A DNA stretch of 64,000 nucleotides. Origin: Streptococcus mitis SK564. GTDB taxonomy: Bacteria > Bacillota > Bacilli > Lactobacillales > Streptococcaceae. The DNA is taken from contig NZ_AEDU01000022.1 in the NCBI RefSeq assembly GCF_000148525.1, forward strand, positions 85,049-149,048, in the 5' to 3' direction. Numbering within the stretch: position 1 is the first letter of the stretch; every line of letters starts with the position of its first letter. A program made the translations under genes and the position numbers. The notes under the pieces are model-generated. The model saw nothing but the letters and a program-made list of their open reading frames with translations, searched no databases and was not told the DNA's origin. Positions 23,114 through 33,312 of this stretch are shown piece after piece.

Positions 23114-24877
23114 ATGAAACGTAGTATGTATGCTGGTCGTGTTCGTGAGGAACACATCGGACAAGAAATGACCTTGAAAGGATGGGTAGGCCGTCGTCGT
23201 GACCTTGGTGGTTTGATCTTTATCGACCTTCGTGACCGTGAAGGAATCATGCAGTTGGTTATCAACCCTGAAAAAGTCTCTGCAGAGGTTATGACAACAG
23301 CTGAAAGCCTTCGTAGCGAATTTGTTATCGAGGTGACTGGACAGGTCGCTGCGCGTGAGCAAGCCAATGATAAGTTGCCAACTGGTACAGTTGAGTTAAA
23401 TGTAACAGCTTTGACAGTGCTTAATACAGCTAAGACAACACCATTTGAGATTAAGGATGGTATTGAGGCCAATGACGATACACGTTTACGTTACCGTTAC
23501 CTTGACCTTCGTCGTCCAGAAATGTTGGAAAATCTTAAACTTCGTGCTAAGGTGACCCACTCTATCCGCAACTACTTGGATGAGTTGGAATTTATCGACG
23601 TGGAGACACCATTCCTTTCTAAGTCAACGCCTGAAGGGGCGCGTGATTATTTGGTGCCGTCTCGTGTTAATAAAGGGCATTTTTACGCTCTTCCTCAAAG
23701 TCCACAAATCACGAAACAGCTCTTGATGAATGCTGGATTTGACCGTTACTACCAAATCGTTAAATGTTTCCGTGACGAGGACTTGCGTGGTGACCGCCAG
23801 CCTGAGTTCACTCAGGTCGATTTGGAAACATCTTTCCTTACTGAGCAAGAAATCCAAGATATCACAGAAGGCTTGATTGCGCGCGTGATGAAGGAAACTA
23901 AAGGCATCGAAGTGACGCTTCCATTCCCTCGTATGAAATACGATGACGCTATGGCTCTTTACGGTTCTGACAAGCCAGATACCCGTTTTGACATGTTGCT
24001 TCAGGACCTGACAGCAGTAGTCAAAGGTGTAGACTTCAAAGTCTTTTCAGAAGCACCTGCTGTAAAAGCAATTGTAGTTAAAGGCGCTGCGGACAACTAT
24101 TCACGTAAAGACATCGACAAGATGACGGAAGTAGCCAAACAATACGGTGCCAAAGGTCTTGCCTGGATCAAGGTTGCTGATGGAGAATTAAATGGACCAG
24201 TTGCTAAGTTCTTGACTAACATCCAAGCAGAATTGACAACAGCGCTTGCTCTTGAAGATAAGGACTTGGTTCTCTTTGTGGCAGATACGCTTGAAGTGGC
24301 TAATGCAACGCTCGGTGCCCTTCGTGGACGTATTGCCAAAGAGCTTGGTTTGATTGATAATGATAAGTTCAACTTCCTTTGGGTGGTTGACTGGCCGATG
24401 TTTGAATGGTCTGAAGAAGAAGGCCGCTACATGAGCGCCCACCATCCGTTTACTCTTCCACAGGAAGAGACTGTTCACGAATTAGAAGGTGATTTGGCTA
24501 AGGTTCGTGCCATTGCTTACGATATCGTCTTGAACGGTTACGAACTTGGTGGTGGTAGTCTTCGTATCAACCAAAAAGACCTTCAAGAACGCATGTTCAA
24601 GGCTCTTGGTTTCTCAGCTGAAGAAGCAAATGACCAGTTTGGCTTCCTTCTTGAAGCCATGGACTATGGTTTCCCACCACACGGTGGTTTGGCTATCGGG
24701 CTTGACCGCTTTGTCATGCTCTTAGCTGGAGAAGAAAATATCCGTGAAGTTATTGCCTTTCCTAAGAACAACAAGGCAACTGATCCAATGACACAAGCTC
24801 CTTCAACAGTAGCTCTCAAACAACTAGAGGAACTCAGCTTACAAATAGAAGAAGATGAAACAAGCAAAACGAATTAA
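23114..24877 (+). CDS. aspS: Aspartyl-tRNA synthetase
   Basis: A 587-residue bacterial-type AspRS: N-terminal OB anticodon domain, class II core with motif 2 [18 protein letters not shown], a GAD insertion (about 280-420), and motif 3 [17 protein letters not shown]. Charges tRNA-Asp. GAGGAGAG ribosome binding site. Its 3' end overlaps the start of the YitT-family gene by 23 bp. Confidence 0.98.
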   Translation: MKRSMYAGRVREEHIGQEMTLKGWVGRRRDLGGLIFIDLRDREGIMQLVINPEKVSAEVMTTAESLRSEFVIEVTGQVAAREQANDKLPTGTVELNVTALTVLNTAKTTPFEIKDGIEANDDTRLRYRYLDLRRPEMLENLKLRAKVTHSIRNYLDELEFIDVETPFLSKSTPEGARDYLVPSRVNKGHFYALPQSPQITKQLLMNAGFDRYYQIVKCFRDEDLRGDRQPEFTQVDLETSFLTEQEIQDITEGLIARVMKETKGIEVTLPFPRMKYDDAMALYGSDKPDTRFDMLLQDLTAVVKGVDFKVFSEAPAVKAIVVKGAADNYSRKDIDKMTEVAKQYGAKGLAWIKVADGELNGPVAKFLTNIQAELTTALALEDKDLVLFVADTLEVANATLGALRGRIAKELGLIDNDKFNFLWVVDWPMFEWSEEEGRYMSAHHPFTLPQEETVHELEGDLAKVRAIAYDIVLNGYELGGGSLRINQKDLQERMFKALGFSAEEANDQFGFLLEAMDYGFPPHGGLAIGLDRFVMLLAGEENIREVIAFPKNNKATDPMTQAPSTVALKQLEELSLQIEEDETSKTN

Positions 24878-25796
24878 GCGGTGGCGCTATTATCTGCGCC
24901 GCTTTGCTTATCAGATAAAAATTTTACGTGTCTTACAAAGCATCTCTCGCGAAAAATATGATGAGAAGATTTCGGCCTCTCTGGTCTATGGTTTTTTATC
25001 AGCAGTAGCGGTCAATTTCTTTTTCCAACCGGGGCATGTGTATTCGAGTGGTGCGACAGGTCTGGCACAGATTATCTCTGCCTTGAGTAATCACTGGTTT
25101 GGTTTTCACATTCCGATTTCGCTGACCTTCTACGCCATTAATTTTCCTTTGATGGTCTTGGCTTGGTATCAGATTGGCCATAAGTTTACGATCTTTACCT
25201 TTATTACGGTTTCCATGAGTTCCTTCTTTATCCAGTTTGTCCCTGTGGCGACCTTAACGGAGGATCCCATTATCAATGCCCTTTTTGGGGGTGTTGTCAT
25301 GGGCTTGGGGATTGGTTTTGCTCTTCGAAACAATATCTCCAGTGGTGGGACGGATATCGTCAGTTTGACCATTCGCAAGAAAACAGGTAAGAATGTCGGC
25401 AGTATTTCTTTCTTAGTAAATGGGACCATCATGCTGATAGCAGGTTTGACCTTTGGTTGGAAATACGCTCTCTACTCTATGATTACCATCTTTGTCTCTA
25501 GCCGTGTGACAGACGCTGTCTTTACCAAGCAAAAACGGATGCAGGCCATGATTGTGACCAATCATCCAGAGAAGGTAATTGAAAAAATACATAAAAAATT
25601 GCACCGCGGAGCAACTATGATCCACGATGCAGAAGGAACCTATAATCACGAAAGAAAGGCAGTTTTAATCACTGTCATTACACGTGCAGAGTTTAATGAA
25701 TTTAAACAGATTATGAAACAGGTGGATCCAGGTGCCTTTGTCTCTGTATCTGAGAATGTTCATATTCTGGGACGATTCGTTGAAACAGAAAATTAG
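24855..25796 (+). CDS. YitT-family membrane protein (DUF161/DUF2179)
   Basis: A 313-residue protein: five to six TM segments in the first two thirds (YitT_membrane), with typical [12 protein letters not shown] and [17 protein letters not shown] motifs, and a C-terminal cytosolic DUF2179 domain of about 85 residues. The overlap with aspS is 23 bp, suggesting co-transcription. Function of the family is not settled; some members are linked to transport. Confidence 0.9.
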   Translation: MKQAKRIKRWRYYLRRFAYQIKILRVLQSISREKYDEKISASLVYGFLSAVAVNFFFQPGHVYSSGATGLAQIISALSNHWFGFHIPISLTFYAINFPLMVLAWYQIGHKFTIFTFITVSMSSFFIQFVPVATLTEDPIINALFGGVVMGLGIGFALRNNISSGGTDIVSLTIRKKTGKNVGSISFLVNGTIMLIAGLTFGWKYALYSMITIFVSSRVTDAVFTKQKRMQAMIVTNHPEKVIEKIHKKLHRGATMIHDAEGTYNHERKAVLITVITRAEFNEFKQIMKQVDPGAFVSVSENVHILGRFVETEN

Positions 25797-25803
25797 TAAC
25801 TAA

Positions 25804-25825
25804 AAAACCAGCGCGAGCTGGTTTT
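25804..25825. terminator. Bidirectional terminator between yitT-like gene and malR
   Basis: AAAACCAGC (25804-25812), loop gcga, GCTGGTTTT (25817-25825). A and T runs on both sides serve both converging genes. Confidence 0.88.
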
Positions 25826-26811
25826 TATTTTTCAATAATTTTGTGGGCGATTAACTGACGGTAACAAATTTGCTTATTGCTCTTAGCATCGTTGATAATC
25901 TGAAGAATCGTTTCAAATGATGTTTGACCAAGTTCTAGGCTATTGATATCGACATAGGCCGCCAAGTTGAGCTTGGGATTGACTGAGTCGAAGCTGAGAA
26001 CAGGGACATCCAGTTGGTGCTTAGCGATGTAGTCACAGACCCCTTCAGCTAGGAGGCTATCAGTTGTGATGATAGCATCAATCATAGGATCGTGTTTAAA
26101 CAAACGCTTACTAAATTGATAGCCCTTTTCTTCTAGAAATTCGTTCGCAAAATAGGTCAAGTTACTATCAAGAGGCAGTTGGTACTGTTTGAGTGCTGAC
26201 TCATAGCCTGTTAAACGGTCTTGTGTTACGAAGAGTCTCTTAGTCCCTCCAATAAAGGCAATTCGTTTGCATCCTTTTTTGATGAAATATTCAGTCGCAT
26301 CAAAGCCAGCTTGAACGTTGTCATTATCGACAAGTGGAATGAAGGGAGATAGAGATTTACCTAAGATAAGGAAAGGAAATTGCTCGTCTGCTACTAACTT
26401 AACCAAAGGGTCCTCTTCTTGGGCATAGAGGAAAATCAAACCATCTACACGCTTACCATAGACCATCTGAGAAATAGCTTTAAGACGCTCTTTGGCATCT
26501 TTACCTGTTGCAATCTGAATGGCGTAGTGGTTTTTAGATGCGACTTGAGAGATGCCACGTAGGACTGATGGAAAGAAAGGATTCTGGTAGAAGGCATCTG
26601 AGTCATCAGGAAGAACTAAGCCGATAACTTGGGTATAACTGCTTACCAAACTGCGAGCATTGAGGTTGGGGTGGTAATTGAGCTCCTTCATAGCCTTGCG
26701 AACGCGTTTTTTAGTTTCGTCGCTAATGGTTGATTTATTTTGAATAACACGGGTTACGGTTGAAGGCGAAACACCAGCAGCCTTGGCCACGTCTTTAATC
26801 GTAACGGGCAT
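25825..26811 (-). CDS. malR: LacI-family maltose regulon repressor
   Basis: A 328-residue LacI/GalR regulator: N-terminal HTH IKDVAKAAGVSPSTVTRVIQ plus hinge helix (LNARSL), then a periplasmic-binding-type sugar domain. Its position at the end of the malR-malA operon and next to the mal genes identifies it as MalR, which represses the divergent mal operons in pneumococci and is released by maltodextrins. Palindromes CGCAAACGTTTGCG at the mal promoters are its likely operators. Confidence 0.93.
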   Translation of the reverse strand: MPVTIKDVAKAAGVSPSTVTRVIQNKSTISDETKKRVRKAMKELNYHPNLNARSLVSSYTQVIGLVLPDDSDAFYQNPFFPSVLRGISQVASKNHYAIQIATGKDAKERLKAISQMVYGKRVDGLIFLYAQEEDPLVKLVADEQFPFLILGKSLSPFIPLVDNDNVQAGFDATEYFIKKGCKRIAFIGGTKRLFVTQDRLTGYESALKQYQLPLDSNLTYFANEFLEEKGYQFSKRLFKHDPMIDAIITTDSLLAEGVCDYIAKHQLDVPVLSFDSVNPKLNLAAYVDINSLELGQTSFETILQIINDAKSNKQICYRQLIAHKIIEK

Positions 26812-26820
26812 AAAAATCTC

Positions 26821-27621
26821 CTATTTATGGTAATCTGGATCACGAAAATGCGTTTTATAAAAGATAGTGACCAGATAAAGGACAAAAAGAATGTTTTGTA
26901 TAGTGATGAGGTTTGACATATTTTGGCCAAACAATCCCAAAATAAGCGTAATCAGAGTCGGCAATCCTAAACAGTTCAAAATAAAATGGTAGCACTCTTT
27001 AAAGGTTTTAAATGAAAAGAGGCGTGATTTCTTAGTGATATAAAGGAGAAGACTCGCTCCTAGAGAGACGATAAAGAAATTCAAACCAAAGAGGAAACTT
27101 GCACCGAGAACTAGGAAGAGACTGATATAGACACGATTTTGCTGGTACCAGTCTTTAGAAATCGCTTGGGTCAAGCTGTCTTTACTTTTGAAACTCTCAG
27201 TCTGAATGGCTCGGTAAGAGACACGGGTCAGTTCTTTACTTTCCTTGCTGATGACGAGCTCATTCGTATCGAAATGCAGTTGCAAGTCCTTAGGTAACTC
27301 CTTACTTTGACTTGGACCGATCACAATAGAAGGGGCTTGACTAGCTGTTCCTGTATAAGTTAATTTACCATCAACAATTGCAGCATGCTCAGAGAGATCC
27401 TGGACAACCTCATCTGTCAATGGTTCATAGACATTATCGATAAAGGTTTCTAGCGGATAAGTCTCCTGCGAGCTGTTTTGAATGGCAATGGGTACCATAG
27501 ACAAGCTGATAAGGAAGATACTGGTAAAGAGTAGTTGAAACCAGTTGAGCCCGAAACGTTTGGACAGGGGCTTACGAAATCCCCAAATACTTGAAAAATA
27601 GGAAAATGGATATGGAAGCAT
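26821..27621 (-). CDS. malA: DUF1189 membrane protein MalA
   Basis: A 266-residue protein with a TM segment near residue 35, an extracytoplasmic domain (about 50-165) and three or four TM segments at the C-terminus, the DUF1189 plan. In pneumococci this gene is named malA for its link to maltodextrin use; the biochemical role is unknown. It precedes malR by 9 bp in one operon. Confidence 0.85.
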   Translation of the reverse strand: MLPYPFSYFSSIWGFRKPLSKRFGLNWFQLLFTSIFLISLSMVPIAIQNSSQETYPLETFIDNVYEPLTDEVVQDLSEHAAIVDGKLTYTGTASQAPSIVIGPSQSKELPKDLQLHFDTNELVISKESKELTRVSYRAIQTESFKSKDSLTQAISKDWYQQNRVYISLFLVLGASFLFGLNFFIVSLGASLLLYITKKSRLFSFKTFKECYHFILNCLGLPTLITLILGLFGQNMSNLITIQNILFVLYLVTIFYKTHFRDPDYHK

Positions 27622-27658
27622 AGGTGTCTTTCTAAAAGGTGTTTTCTATATGAGTATT

Positions 27659-27687
27659 ATTATATAGAGAAATGCGCTTTATTTCAA
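27659..27687 (-). promoter_or_regulatory. malA-malR promoter
   Basis: On the minus strand, TTGAAA (27682-27687), a 17-bp spacer and TATAAT (27659-27664), about 38 bp before the malA start. Confidence 0.65.
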
Positions 27688-27766
27688 GTCTAGGAGAAAA
27701 ATTGCTTGCTACAAGGATATTTTTACAGTAACAAGTTTTAAAATGAAAAAGGGTGGCGGGGATATA

Positions 27767-28609
27767 TTATCCCTTGTCGCCACCACTTGTAAGTCCTGAA
27801 ACAAAGTTCTTTTGTAGGAAGAAGAAGAGAATACAGATTGGAAGGGCGATGAGGATAGCACCTGCTGAGAAGTAGGCGATCTTCATGTTTTTCACATTGC
27901 TAACGAAGGTTTGGAGACCTACGGCAACAGTAAAGTATTCTTTCTCACGAAGCAAGAAACTAGAGAGGATGTAGTCTCCAAAAGGTCCCATGAAGGCCCA
28001 GAGAGCTTGTACGGCAACCATTGGGCGAACAAGTGGAAGAACAATTTGCCAGAAGCGGCGGAAGTGTCCTGCACCGTCTAGTTTTGCAGATTCGTCTAGA
28101 GACATTGGTACTGTATCGAAGTAGCCCTTCATGAGCCAAGCATTCATCGGGATACCACCACCAACGTAGAGGAAGATGAGGAACCAGCTGTGGTTAAGGG
28201 CGTTCAACATAAGCGCCATAACGAAGAAGGCTGTCAAAGCGGCCATAGTTGGCACCATTTGGATAATCAAGAAGAAGACCAAACTTTGTTTACGAGCCAA
28301 GAAATTGTAACGGCTATAAGCATAACCAGCAAGTACGATAATACTTGTTTGAACAGCCATAGTAATTAAGGCGATAATCAAAGTGTTGAGGTACCAAGTA
28401 CCGTACAAGGTTTCAGTGAAGAGGCCTTTAAAGTTATCAAAATTGAGGTCGATATTAGTATCTAGTTTAAAGGCTGAGACGTTACCTGCTTTAAAGGCTG
28501 ACATGATGGTAATCAAAAGTGGATAGATAATCACGATTGATAGGCCAATTAAGTAGAGGTAAGTAAGGGTTTGAGTCAGTCTACGTTTGAGTTTAATTGA
28601 GTTATTCAT
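27767..28609 (-). CDS. malD: Maltodextrin ABC transporter permease MalD (MalG-type)
   Basis: A 280-residue permease with six TM segments and the EAA loop ([25 protein letters not shown]), where the ATPase docks. The start at 28609 is preferred because GGAGG lies 9 nt upstream within the end of malC; that gives the usual 280-residue length. One base after malC. No ATPase gene is in the cluster; pneumococci use a shared MsmK ATPase elsewhere. Confidence 0.95.
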   Translation of the reverse strand: MNNSIKLKRRLTQTLTYLYLIGLSIVIIYPLLITIMSAFKAGNVSAFKLDTNIDLNFDNFKGLFTETLYGTWYLNTLIIALITMAVQTSIIVLAGYAYSRYNFLARKQSLVFFLIIQMVPTMAALTAFFVMALMLNALNHSWFLIFLYVGGGIPMNAWLMKGYFDTVPMSLDESAKLDGAGHFRRFWQIVLPLVRPMVAVQALWAFMGPFGDYILSSFLLREKEYFTVAVGLQTFVSNVKNMKIAYFSAGAILIALPICILFFFLQKNFVSGLTSGGDKG

Positions 28610-28610
28610 C

Positions 28611-29903
28611 TTAGACATCCTCCATATCAAATGCGTGTAGTTTCTTGAATGCGATCATAGAGATTGAGATGACAATGATAGAGATAATCAAGGTAACAGC
28701 TGCCGCCATTGAGTATTGAGGAGATGTACCTGTTGTCAAACGGTAAATCCATGAGATTAAGATATCGGTTGAACCAGCTCCACCACCGACACTACCAGGA
28801 CCTCCACCATTGAAGAGGTACATGATAGAGAAGTTGTTAAAGTTGAAGGTGTATTGGCTAATCAAAGTAGGTGCTGCAACAGCCAAGATCATTGGGAAAG
28901 TGATGTTGCGGAATTTTTGCCAAGCATTAGCACCGTCAATATAAGCTGCTTCGTAAAGGTCGTTAGGAATAGATTGTAAGATACCTAAAGTTAAAACGTA
29001 GATGTATGGGAATCCAAGCCAACCTTGCATCATAATCAAGGCAACCTTTGTCCAAGTAGGGTCTGTTTTCCAAGGGATAAGAGCACCATCAAGGAAAGGA
29101 AGGAATTTAGCAAAGATCGGCAAGACTTGAGTGTTGATAGCACCGACACTATCATTAAACATGTTTGAGAATGTCAAGATAGTGATGAAGGCTGGGACAG
29201 CCCAAGGAAGAAGGAAAATAACACCAAAGATACGTTTTCCTTTGATAAATGGTTGGTTAGCAATGATAGCTGTGAAGATACCAATCACGATCTGTAAAGT
29301 TGAGGCAGATAAAGCCCAAATGATAGTCCAAGAAAGAACAGAACCGAAGGCAGAACGGAAGGTACTCAAGCTCCAAATGTTTGTAAAGTTTGTCAAACCA
29401 ACCCAGTCCAACAATTTGTTTGGTGGCAAGTGTTGGAAGTCGTAGTTAGTAAAGGCAATCATCAAGGTTACGATAACTGGGAAGATGATTGCAAAAGTCA
29501 TGGCAATATAAGATGGAATGATCAAGAGGTAAGGGAAGCCATTTTCATAGATTCCTTTGACCATTTCTTTAAAGGTAAGTGCTACTGGAATACCATTATT
29601 AATGTGTTTAGCAGTTGTATGTGCATCTTTAATATTTGAGAAATAAAAGAGTACATAAACAACTACAAAGATTAAATGGAAGGCACCACGAATCAGCATA
29701 AAGAGGGAATTGTCACGACCTGGCTTGTCACCAAGAGTGATGAGATTGCTCAATTCAGGGGCTGCAAGTGCTAGGAAATAAAGGACAAATACGATGGTTA
29801 CACCAAGGAAGATAAAACCTTTGGCCTTTTGTTTATTGTAAATCTGTCCTAACCCAGGAATGATAGACAGCAGGGCTGCTTTACTAGGTTGTTGCTTTTC
29901 CAT
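28611..29903 (-). CDS. malC: Maltodextrin ABC transporter permease MalC (MalF-type)
   Basis: A 430-residue permease with about eight TM segments and the EAA loop [22 protein letters not shown]. The start at 29903 has AAAGGAG upstream. Pairs with MalD to form the translocation pore for maltodextrins. A stem-loop lies between it and malX, probably lowering its expression relative to the binding protein. Confidence 0.95.
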   Translation of the reverse strand: MEKQQPSKAALLSIIPGLGQIYNKQKAKGFIFLGVTIVFVLYFLALAAPELSNLITLGDKPGRDNSLFMLIRGAFHLIFVVVYVLFYFSNIKDAHTTAKHINNGIPVALTFKEMVKGIYENGFPYLLIIPSYIAMTFAIIFPVIVTLMIAFTNYDFQHLPPNKLLDWVGLTNFTNIWSLSTFRSAFGSVLSWTIIWALSASTLQIVIGIFTAIIANQPFIKGKRIFGVIFLLPWAVPAFITILTFSNMFNDSVGAINTQVLPIFAKFLPFLDGALIPWKTDPTWTKVALIMMQGWLGFPYIYVLTLGILQSIPNDLYEAAYIDGANAWQKFRNITFPMILAVAAPTLISQYTFNFNNFSIMYLFNGGGPGSVGGGAGSTDILISWIYRLTTGTSPQYSMAAAVTLIISIIVISISMIAFKKLHAFDMEDV

Positions 29904-29970
29904 AATAACTCCTTTCATAGGATACTGGTTTCTAGATAAAACCTAAACTATTTGTGTTTTTGTTGATAAA

Positions 29971-30004
29971 TTCAAAGGGGGATTTGATTTCCACCCCCCT
30001 TGAA
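29971..30004 (-). terminator. Intercistronic stem-loop between malX and malC
   Basis: TTCAAAGGGGG (29971-29981) pairs with CCCCCTTGAA (29995-30004). There is no strong T run, so it probably protects malX mRNA or partly attenuates rather than ends transcription. Confidence 0.6.
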
Positions 30005-30012
30005 CAAATTTT

Positions 30013-31284
30013 TTATTCACCAAATTTTTGTTTGATTGTTTCTTTGATCAATGTTACAGCATCGTTAGCAGCTGTTTTAGCATCTTTCTTACCACTTACA
30101 GCTTCAAACAACATTGTTTTAGCTGGGTCCCAAACAGCTGACATTTGAGAGATGTTTGGCATTGGTTGAGCGTTCTTGAACTGTTTGATAACAGCTGTTG
30201 TCAACTCATCATTTTTACCTTCAGCGTATGAACGAGCTTCAGTGTTAGCTGGGATTTCATTAGTTTTATCGTAGAAGGCTTTTTGTTGTTCAGTTGAAAC
30301 AAGGAAGTCTACAAATTTTTGAGCAGCTTCAAGGTTCTTAGTGCTTGATGGGATGATCCAAGCTTTACCACCACCAAATGCTGCGTAGTCTTTTCCGTTT
30401 GGAAGAGTTGGGATAGTTGCAACACCGTAGTTTACTTTAGCGTCTTTGAAGGCTTGAGCTTTCCAAGGTCCATCGATGATAGCAGCTGTTTTACCTTCTT
30501 GGAATTGAGTTTGGATTAGGTTTCCAGCTCCTTCAGTATCTTGCATACCTTTAGGCCATTTTTCATACCAAGTTTTAGCGTATTCTACACCTTTGATAGC
30601 GCCGTCGTTTGCAAGACCGATGTCTTTAGCGTCTTTACCGTTTTGTCCGAATACGTAACCGCCGTTACCAGCAAGAAGTCCGTATGCAAAGTAGAAGTTT
30701 GTCCAGTCAGCTAGGAAAGCAGAAGTTTTTCCATCTTCTCCAGCGAATGCGTATTTGCTATCTTTAGCAAGGTTTTCCAAGTCAGCAAATGTTTTTGGAG
30801 CTTCTTTTACCAAGTCTTTGTTGTAGTACATAACAAGTGACTCGATAACGGCAGGAGCACCGTAAACTTTACCGTCAGCAGCTGTTACAAGAGATTTAGT
30901 TTTATCATCTGTTTTAGCACCGTCGCTCAATTTCACTTCTGAAAGTTGTCCGTCAGTACCAAGGCTACCTACACGGTCGTATGGAGCCATCATAACGTCA
31001 GGAGCTTGACCTGATTGGTTGTCAAGAGAAAGTTTGTCAAGCCCACCCATTTGGTCACCAGATTTGATGTTAACTGTTGTTCCTGATTGTTCTTTATAAG
31101 CTTTAGCTACTGTTTCAGCATAAGCTTTGTATTGGTCCTCAACGTAAAGAGTGATTTCTTTCGCTTCAGATGAACCAGAATCAGCAGGCTTATCAGCAGT
31201 TTTGCTTCCGCAAGCTACCAAAAGCAAGCTAGCAAGTGTAACAGTTCCAAGCACAGCAGCGCTCTTCATGAATTTAGATGACAT
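30013..31284 (-). CDS. malX: Maltodextrin-binding lipoprotein MalX
   Basis: A 423-residue substrate-binding protein of the MalE type. Signal peptide with lipobox LLVACGS (Cys25), then a Ser/Glu linker and a two-lobe binding fold. Delivers maltodextrins to MalC-MalD. AGGAGG ribosome binding site. First gene of the malX-malC-malD operon, read divergently from malQ-malP. Confidence 0.97.
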   Translation of the reverse strand: MSSKFMKSAAVLGTVTLASLLLVACGSKTADKPADSGSSEAKEITLYVEDQYKAYAETVAKAYKEQSGTTVNIKSGDQMGGLDKLSLDNQSGQAPDVMMAPYDRVGSLGTDGQLSEVKLSDGAKTDDKTKSLVTAADGKVYGAPAVIESLVMYYNKDLVKEAPKTFADLENLAKDSKYAFAGEDGKTSAFLADWTNFYFAYGLLAGNGGYVFGQNGKDAKDIGLANDGAIKGVEYAKTWYEKWPKGMQDTEGAGNLIQTQFQEGKTAAIIDGPWKAQAFKDAKVNYGVATIPTLPNGKDYAAFGGGKAWIIPSSTKNLEAAQKFVDFLVSTEQQKAFYDKTNEIPANTEARSYAEGKNDELTTAVIKQFKNAQPMPNISQMSAVWDPAKTMLFEAVSGKKDAKTAANDAVTLIKETIKQKFGE

Positions 31285-31322
31285 AGTGTATTCCTCCTAA
31301 AGAATAACAAATTTTATAATGA

Positions 31323-31383
31323 GGAAACGCAAACGTTTTCCTTTATGGGACTAGTATAGCACAAATAGAAAACGGTTGCAAGT
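31323..31383 (-). promoter_or_regulatory. malX promoter with MalR/CcpA-type operators
   Basis: On the minus strand, TTGCAA (31376-31381), a 17-bp spacer and TATACT (31353-31358, extended by TGTGC). One operator-like site GAAAACGGTTGCA (31368-31380) overlaps the -35. A second, centred on AAACGTTT (31323-31341), lies just downstream of the start. Confidence 0.75.
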
Positions 31384-31674
31384 GTTTTTTGTAAAAATTT
31401 TAAAAAAATTTCACGGAAAGGGTAAGCGTTTTATTTGTTTATAATAGAAGAAAAGTTAGAAAATATATTTTCATGCTTTTACTGAAATTATTTAGGGAAA
31501 CGATTGCCTAGATTTTGAACAAAAAATAAATTGCTCTAGACCAAAAGTAGGCTAAGTTGAGCCTTCTATTTGTAGTTGAAGAAGGTTTTGTAAATAGAAA
31601 AGAAAAATGTATATGTATACATAAAGAAGGACAAGTTTTTTTAAAAAAATAATCAAAAAGTTTTTTAAAAACGC

Positions 31675-31725
31675 TTGCATTTGTCGGGAAAATACGCTAT
31701 AATTATCTTAACGCAAACGTTTGCG
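31675..31725 (+). promoter_or_regulatory. malQ promoter with palindromic operator
   Basis: TTGCAT (31675-31680), a 17-bp spacer and TATAAT (31698-31703). A perfect 14-bp palindrome CGCAAACGTTTGCG (31712-31725) sits at the start region. A half-site AACGCTTGCA overlaps the -35. Fits repression by MalR and possible CcpA binding. Confidence 0.8.
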
Positions 31726-31769
31726 CCCAAAAATGAAAATTTAAACTACAAATACACGAGGTGTTGTTT

Positions 31770-33287
31770 ATGAAAAAACGTCAAAGTGGTGTGTTGATGC
31801 ACATCTCTTCTCTTCCAGGAGCATACGGAATCGGATCATTTGGTCAAAGTGCTTACGACTTCGTTGATTTCTTGGTCCGTACAAAACAACGTTACTGGCA
31901 AATCCTTCCATTAGGAACAACTAGTTACGGAGATTCTCCTTACCAGTCTTTCTCAGCCTTCGCAGGAAACACTCATTTTATCGATTTGGATATCTTGGTG
32001 GAGCAAGGTTTGTTGGAAGCAAGTGACCTTGAAGGAGTTGACTTTGGTAGCGATGCGTCTGAAGTTGACTATGCTAAGATTTACTATGCACGTCGTCCTC
32101 TTTTAGAAAAAGCGGTGAAACGTTTCTTTGAAGTCGGAGATGTTAAAGATTTTGAGAAATTTGCTCAAGACAACCAATCATGGCTTGAGCTCTTTGCTGA
32201 GTATATGGCTATCAAAGAGCATTTTGAAAATCTTGCTTGGACTGAATGGCCAGATGCTGATGCTCGTGCTCGTAAAGCTTCAGCGCTTGAAAGCTACCGT
32301 GAGCAATTGGCAGACAAGTTGGTTTACCACCGTGTGACTCAGTACTTCTTCTTCCAACAATGGTTGAAATTGAAAGCTTACGCTAACGACAACCACATTG
32401 AAATCGTTGGGGACATGCCAATCTACGTAGCGGAAGATTCAAGCGATATGTGGGCAAATCCACATCTCTTCAAGACAGATGTCAACGGTAAGGCAACTTG
32501 CATCGCAGGATGCCCACCAGATGAATTTTCTGCAACTGGTCAGCTTTGGGGTAACCCAATCTATGACTGGGAAGCAATGGATAAAGACGGCTACAAATGG
32601 TGGATTGAACGCTTGCGTGAAAGCTTCAAAATCTACGATATCGTTCGTATCGACCACTTCCGTGGTTTCGAATCTTACTGGGAAATCCCTGCTGGTTCCG
32701 ATACAGCAGCACCTGGTGAGTGGGTGAAAGGTCCAGGCTACAAGCTTTTTGCAGCCGTTAAGGAAGAACTTGGTGAGCTAAATATCATCGCTGAAGACCT
32801 TGGCTTCATGACTGATGAAGTTATTGAGTTGCGTGAACGTACTGGCTTCCCAGGAATGAAGATTCTTCAATTTGCTTTCAACCCAGAAGACGAAAGTATC
32901 GATAGTCCACACTTGGCACCTGCTAACTCAGTTATGTACACAGGAACACACGATAACAACACGGTCCTTGGTTGGTACCGTAACGAGATTGATGATGAGA
33001 CTCGTGAGTACATGGCTCGCTACACTAACCGTAAAGAATACGAAACAGTTCCACACGCTATGCTTCGTACAGTCTTTTCATCAGTTAGCTTCATGGCAAT
33101 TGCAACTATGCAAGATTTGCTAGAATTGGATGAGACAGCTCGTATGAACTTCCCATCTACCCTTGGTGGAAACTGGTCTTGGCGTATGACTGAAGATCAA
33201 TTGACACCAGCTGTCGAGGAAGGCTTGCTTGACTTGACAACAATCTATCGCCGAATCAATGAAAATTTGGTAGAATTAAAGAAATAA
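31770..33287 (+). CDS. malQ: 4-alpha-glucanotransferase (amylomaltase)
   Basis: A 505-residue GH77 enzyme that transfers alpha-1,4-glucan chains and releases glucose. Nucleophile region [17 protein letters not shown] and acid/base [11 protein letters not shown] are intact. The start at 31770 follows GAGGTG and gives the usual length. Cotranscribed with malP 25 bp downstream. Confidence 0.97.
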   Translation: MKKRQSGVLMHISSLPGAYGIGSFGQSAYDFVDFLVRTKQRYWQILPLGTTSYGDSPYQSFSAFAGNTHFIDLDILVEQGLLEASDLEGVDFGSDASEVDYAKIYYARRPLLEKAVKRFFEVGDVKDFEKFAQDNQSWLELFAEYMAIKEHFENLAWTEWPDADARARKASALESYREQLADKLVYHRVTQYFFFQQWLKLKAYANDNHIEIVGDMPIYVAEDSSDMWANPHLFKTDVNGKATCIAGCPPDEFSATGQLWGNPIYDWEAMDKDGYKWWIERLRESFKIYDIVRIDHFRGFESYWEIPAGSDTAAPGEWVKGPGYKLFAAVKEELGELNIIAEDLGFMTDEVIELRERTGFPGMKILQFAFNPEDESIDSPHLAPANSVMYTGTHDNNTVLGWYRNEIDDETREYMARYTNRKEYETVPHAMLRTVFSSVSFMAIATMQDLLELDETARMNFPSTLGGNWSWRMTEDQLTPAVEEGLLDLTTIYRRINENLVELKK

Positions 33288-33312
33288 TACAATATCAGGA
33301 GACACCTTAAAC

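Larger units (their letters stand above)
31285..31769. other. Divergent mal control region
   Basis: 485 bp without a gene. It holds the malX promoter and two operator-like repeats at the left, the malQ promoter and operator at the right, and an AT-rich middle (about 31430-31660) with an extra TATAAT (31440) and a palindromic TATGTATACATA. No small gene was found. Confidence 0.7.
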
